Assembly (NCBI GenBank): GCA_021613335.1 | Contig: JAJTWR010000113.1 | Span: 3,057,001 to 3,121,000 of the forward strand | Source: Whitmania pigra | Lineage: Eukaryota; Annelida; Clitellata; Hirudinida; Haemopidae | Reading direction: 5' to 3' | Length of the DNA: 64,000 bases | Shown here: positions 59,362 to 64,000 of the stretch, one piece after another | How positions within the stretch are numbered: position 1 is the first letter of the stretch | Layout of the letters: each line of letters begins with the position of its first letter | Position numbers and translations under genes: made by a program | The notes under the pieces: generated by a model | The model's database searches: none | Told to the model about the DNA's origin: nothing | What the model saw: only the letters and a program-made list of their open reading frames with translations

Positions 59362-60858
59362 ATGGCTAATGTACCTATTAGAGCAGCTCCTCCTAAGCCC
59401 GTTCCTAAACCTGGTAGATTGAAATTGTTTTCAGGAAACATTTTACTTCCTGGTTGATTCCGTCACCTGTTACAGGAAGCATTATGTGTATAATATTTCC
59501 ACTTCATTGTTCACAGGTCAAGTTAAAGTTGTGAGGGCTTTATATAAATATGATGCACAACAGGCAAGTGTTGTTACTTAAATTTATGATCAATGTGATG
59601 TCATTTTTGGCTGTAATATAAATTACTTAGGCAGATGAACTGTCATTTGATGAGGGAGACTTGCTTTACATATTGGACATGTCAGATCAGAATTGGTGGA
59701 AAGCCAGATGTGGCAATGTTTCAGGACTTATTCCAAGCAATTATGGTGCTTTGTTATTTAAACAACAAATTGTTTTGAATGTGTTGGGAAAATATTTATA
59801 ACCCTAACATGCATATTTACCATTTACATCAATAACTGTACTAAATTATAATAATATTATTATAACTCATGTTAAATATTAATATTTAAGTCCAAGAAAG
59901 CATGGAGGCCGTAACTAATCCCTTACACGAAGCAGCAAAAAGGGGGAACCAGGATTTCCTAACCGAATGTTTAAGAAATAGAGTAATGCTTAATCCTCTC
60001 AAATTTCTTCAAATAATTAAACAAAAAATTTTAGCCTAATACTTACTAATTTGTCTAAAGGTTTCAGTAAATGGCCTTGACAAAGCTGGTTCAACTCCAC
60101 TTCATTGGGCATGTCACGGAGGCCATGTTGAATGCGTCAAGATGTTGCTTAGTGAGAACACATGCCAAATAAATGTCCAGGTGACTTATTTTTACCAATT
60201 GTTTGCATCTCATGTTTATGTGACTCTTAATTGCTTAAAATTTTTGCTAAATGAAGTTGGCTTTGACATTTGTTTATACAAGAAGAAACATAAAAAAAAC
60301 TACTTATTTGTCATCATTTATGGTAGTTCACATAAGAGTAAAATTCATCTCATTTTAAGAACAAACTCGGAGATACTCCACTACATTGTGCTGCATGGAA
60401 AGGTTACCCAGAAATTGTTGAGCTTCTTCTTGAGAAGGGTAATCATAAGCTATCATAAATATATTATATAAAATGAAGGACAATATATTCCATCCTGAGT
60501 CATTCCTAAAGGTGCACGCACTGATCTGAGAAATACTGAGAACAAGCTTCCATTTGACCTTGCCAATGATCCCCAGACTGCTTCCATGCTGCAACTATCA
60601 GGTAATAATTTCATTCTACTAATTTGAACAGGGACATTTTGAGCTTCAGATGGATGTTATGTCTACTACTTGTGATCACATATTCTGTAGTTTTGAACTT
60701 TAAGAATTTAGAAAAATAAATATTTCAAAAAATATGAATCTCCTCCAAATAAGCTCTTTTTTTGCTATGTTATTGGCATTCCTTAGTTTGGAGTTTTTTT
60801 TTTAGCTGGGCTCCCCAGGAACAATGACGAAGATTACGGCGATGAAGATTCTGATTAA
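59362..60858 (+). CDS. OSTF1: Osteoclast-stimulating factor 1 orthologue (SH3 plus ankyrin)
   Basis: A small cytosolic SH3/ankyrin adaptor; in mammals it binds Src-family and SMN-type partners. Eight exons: 59362-59413, 59517-59563, 59631-59745, 59891-59982, 60061-60180, 60360-60438, 60512-60601, 60806-60858; 215 residues (human 214). A Pro-rich head ([10 protein letters not shown]) precedes an SH3 domain (about 18-73) with [26 protein letters not shown] and GLIPSNYV. Ankyrin repeats follow ([37 protein letters not shown]), then an acidic tail DYGDEDSD. Intron 2 has a GC donor (CAG|GCAAGT); phase and homology require it. The start ATG gives the family N-terminus. Confidence 0.95.
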
Positions 60859-60917
60859 CTTCATGATGCTTGTGCTAAGAGACACTGAATTACATCATCA
60901 AGTCAAGAATTTTTCGT

Positions 60918-60923
60918 AATAAA
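60918..60923 (+). terminator. Poly(A) signal of OSTF1
   Basis: AATAAA 60 bp after the OSTF1 stop. A second AATAAA-like AAATAAAA lies at about 60938. Both fall inside the 150-bp gap before the cortactin stop codon on the other strand. Confidence 0.6.
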
Positions 60924-61008
60924 CGGCTTTTTAGTTAAAATAAAACAGTTTGGTTAAAAAATTCATCAAAATTTGAAAAGTGGAAGTTTGATGAATCGAG
61001 TTAAGAAA

Positions 61009-63410
61009 TTAGTTTCTCAATTCCACATAATTTGCCGGGAACAATCCTGTGTGCCCGCGACACGTTCCCCTCCACCATCCCTCATCAATCTGTTGGAAGC
61101 ATTTAAAAGGAGCACAATGAAATGAATGCTAACACTGAAAAAAAAACACTCACAAATTCAATGTTCTTGATGACCTCGCCGGGATCGAATGTGATTTCAT
61201 CTTCATCGGCTGCAAACAATCAAAATTCAAGTTTCACGGGAAAAAAATGAAACTTGAAATTTCACTAAATGAATTATTGCATTTTACATAATTAGTGATT
61301 TAAAACATTCTTTCTGAGGGATGTGGTAAAGGTAGTTCAAAATAAATGAATTTCTATTGAAAGAAAAGATTGTGTACAAGATCGATGAAATGTTAAGATT
61401 GTTGAAATTGTAAGCGTTCAAATGGAGAGCAAAACATGAATTTAGTAATTTGAATGTCGAGGTGGACATGTATACTCAATTAGTTGTATTTGAAAAGATC
61501 TGTGGACTTTGAGCATGGAAGCTGTGTAAGTAATGTGCAACACTTTGAGAGATTAACTTGTTGTTATCGGAAACGAATAATTCATTAAAATAGATAATAA
61601 ACCATATTAACCAGCTTGGTAATCATACAAAGCCATTGCTTCCTTGCCTGACTGTGTGGAATCTTTGTTATCACCCCACTCATCTTCTTCTACCACCTCC
61701 TAACAATAAAAAAATATCAGTTTTTATTATCTTACAATAAGCATAAGAAAAAGCATTAATAAAACGGAATGAAAAAAATATATAAAAAAAAATATTAACT
61801 ACACTATATGAAAAGGATTGCAATAGATTGTAACCTCAGATGGTTCAATATCAGTTGCATTTGAATACACCTCAGTACTTTCTTGTACTTTTCCGTGAAC
61901 TTCATTTAAGTCTTCGTCTTGCATTATATCCTTGCATTCCTCTTCTACTTGTGAACTTTCGATTGCATCTTGAGTTTCTTGAGGAATGGCGGGAATAATT
62001 TTTTCCTTCAACTTGATTGGTTGAGGTGGAGCCTTCTGAGGTTTCTGACTGTTTTCAGAGGTTCTCATTTGTTCAAATTTTGAGGCAAGTGCTCTGGTTC
62101 CACTCAGGCCTTGAATATAATATTGATTGATTCAATTAATTTAATTCAACATTGCAAAGGCAACAGCACATATCACGAACCTTCAGAAGAATGTTCCTTG
62201 GCATCCTGTAGAGAAAATCATGTAAATTACTACACTAACTACATGCTACAAATTGACAATCTTAATCCATGTTTACCTTAGCTTTCTTGGGAAGCTGAGA
62301 TTGATGCAACTCCTGAGATGACTTCTCATCCCATCCTTTTGCACATTCATCCACCTTATCATTCTCCACACCATATTTCCCTCCAAATCCCTTACTGTAA
62401 TCCTTCTGTGAAGGATGCATTTCAACCTGAGTCTGCTCAGACCATCCTTTGGCGCTCTTATCTTGACGATCGGTTTGAAGACCATATTTTCCCCCAAATC
62501 CCTTGGAATAATCTAAATTTCAATTCAAATAGAAATGTCAAAGTTGTCTAAACTTGTAAATTATAGTGACAACCTCTCTGAGATTCATGCTTTTCTAAGC
62601 TTTCTTTATGATCCCATCCCAAGGCAGCCTTGTCTTTCCTATCACTTTGAACTCCAAACTTACCTCCAAATCCTTTTGCACAATCCACCTGACTAGCATG
62701 TTGCGATAAGGGGGCTTTATAATTGTAGTCAACAGCAGACTGGTGTTCAAAACCTCATAAATGTTACTAATTATTTTGACATAAAATGAACAAAAAATTA
62801 AAAACCTACTGAATCCTTTTTATCATCCTCAACTCCAAAATTTCCACCATATCCAAATGAAGCTTTGGGACCAGAATCATACTGCTTCCTCTTTACATTT
62901 TTATCTTCAGACTGGACTTCTTCTCTTAATTTTCCAAGACTTCAAGCAGGAAATATTTTGTCATGTTAAAAGGATTATCAAAAATTAATCATTAACTCTC
63001 AGATTCACATATTAATTTTACATGTTATAATGTGAGATTGTCAGATATTAGGAGCATAAAAATTACTTTTAATATCCATTTTAAAGAATTTAGCATCAAA
63101 TGTTTGAAAAAGTTTTAATTCAGTAAATTAATGAAACAATGTCCACTTTACCTAATAGATTCTTGATGACCAGATCCAGCAACAGTTTTTGCCCCCCATC
63201 TTTGTTCCTTCTCAGAGACATCATTCTGCAAATGATCTCTTGTATTATACATCATAAGCATCAAACTGATTCAAATGTTAAATTCTTATAATCTCTATAA
63301 GTATTATACACATTGAAAAAACTCACGACAAAATTTGGATCCGTCTCCCAATCATCATCATCCTTTGCAGCCTTAGAACTAATTTTGTGACCAGCAGCTG
63401 CTTTCCACAT
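61009..63410 (-). CDS. CTTN: Cortactin/HS1 actin-binding protein
   Basis: Cortical actin regulator that activates Arp2/3 and stabilises branches. Ten exons: 63410-63327, 63225-63152, 62939-62810, 62739-62574, 62512-62277, 62205-62181, 62109-61835, 61699-61612, 61209-61154, 61089-61009; 404 residues. The N-terminal acidic motif [12 protein letters not shown] carries the Trp that contacts Arp2/3. Four 37-residue F-actin-binding repeats follow, such as [16 protein letters not shown] (cortactin has about 6.5, HS1 about 3.5). A short linker with Pro/acidic residues leads to the C-terminal SH3 ([17 protein letters not shown] to [12 protein letters not shown]). [11 protein letters not shown] is preceded in the same exon by an acceptor at about 63420, so a non-coding first exon lies upstream. 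It is an invertebrate single-copy CTTN/HCLS1 precursor. Confidence 0.95.
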
Positions 63411-64000
63411 GGTTGGATCTAAAAACAAACATGTATTTTATTAGGTCCCTATTACGACTGAATTCCAGACAACTTTATGTAAGTAGGTCCAAAGTAAGAC
63501 TCATATTGATCATTGCCGTAGGAATCAATAATACAAATTAAAAAATAAATAAATAAATGTCTTCGTTTTAAATTTTCAATGAAAATAATCACTTACATTG
63601 CACTAAAAAAAACCAGGAAGTAAAAACTGAAGATCTAGCGATGCCAGATGTAAACAGAGAACCAGGCAACTATAAAGGTATTATATGAATCCTGTTTAAA
63701 ACAATAAGTGCTTACTGGAAATACAACTTTTAAATAAATTTTTACAAACATGAACATTGAAGTATTTTTTAAATATTTAACTTATGCAACATTTTTGTCA
63801 TAATTACTTCTAATTAGGCATCTGAAGGAAAGTTACAAATTTAAATCTCTTTAAACACATATAAACCTTTAGTATCAAATACTTTGTTGCGTAGCTGTAA
63901 ATCAAATTACAGGAAAAAATTACACTTTTCAACCGCTCTATTTTTAATTTAAACAGCCCGAGCTTCAAGTGTTGCGCGTAGTTTAGTGGTTAAGACTCAC
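63411..64000. other. Upstream flank of cortactin to window end
   Basis: AT-rich sequence with the presumed cortactin promoter and first non-coding exon. No other gene was seen before the tRNA-like segment at the edge. Confidence 0.5.
63972..64000 (+). mobile_element. tRNA-like head cut by the window edge
   Basis: GCGCGTAGTTTAGTGGTTAAGACTC has an A-box pattern (TAGTTTAGTGG) like that in the SINE at 23906-24031. It could be a SINE start or a true tRNA gene; the rest is off the window. Confidence 0.45.

Overview
The window is nuclear DNA from an invertebrate animal. Every recognisable gene is intron-rich with GT-AG introns, mostly short, in AT-rich sequence with long ATT and CAT microsatellites and decayed LINEs, SINEs and hAT-type elements. 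The gene set is metazoan: hemerythrin, tolloid, C1q-TNF-like, ATG16L1, cortactin. Hemerythrin points to the lineages that use it (annelids including sipunculans, brachiopods, priapulids and a few others), but no phylum can be fixed from the sequence alone. I saw no rRNA, intact tRNA or CRISPR.

Layout. 0-7.5 kb: the last exons of hemerythrin (+), a sorting nexin SNX1/2 (+), an intronless membrane-anchored SRPBCC-like protein (+), and two-exon ETFRF1/LYRM5 (-). 7.5-16 kb: gene-poor, with one unrecognised three-exon candidate gene (+) and several microsatellites. 16-20 kb: a collagen/C1q gene (-). 21.7-22.6 kb: a PAR-type bZIP factor (+). 22.6-26.3 kb: a SINE with clear target-site duplications and a decayed LINE. 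26.3-33.5 kb: a complete 19-exon BMP1/tolloid metalloprotease (-). 33.5-38 kb: intergenic with a LINE tail.

38-49.2 kb holds the most interesting locus. Complete ATG16L1 (WD40 form, -) is followed in the same orientation by two smaller coiled-coil genes with eight exons each. Their intron phases (1,2,0,2,0,2,0) equal those of the first seven ATG16L1 introns, and some exon lengths are identical (88/88, 91/91, 73/73 nt). They look like tandem ATG16 paralogues that end where the WD40 propeller would start. A hAT-type MITE with perfect 8-bp target duplications sits between them.

50.9-63.4 kb is a dense housekeeping block: ethanolamine kinase (-), SLC35B3 PAPS transporter (+), ECHS1 enoyl-CoA hydratase with an uninterrupted coding region (-), OSTF1 (+, with one GC-AG intron) and cortactin/HS1 (-). 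ECHS1 and OSTF1 are head to head. OSTF1 and cortactin end only 150 bp apart.

The genes form no single pathway. Themes are endosome, autophagy and actin (SNX1/2, ATG16L1, cortactin, OSTF1), extracellular matrix and secretion (tolloid, C1q-TNF-like, SLC35B3), and mitochondrial metabolism (ETFRF1, ECHS1). All exon models were joined by eye from reading frame, splice signals and family similarity, and were checked for phase continuity.
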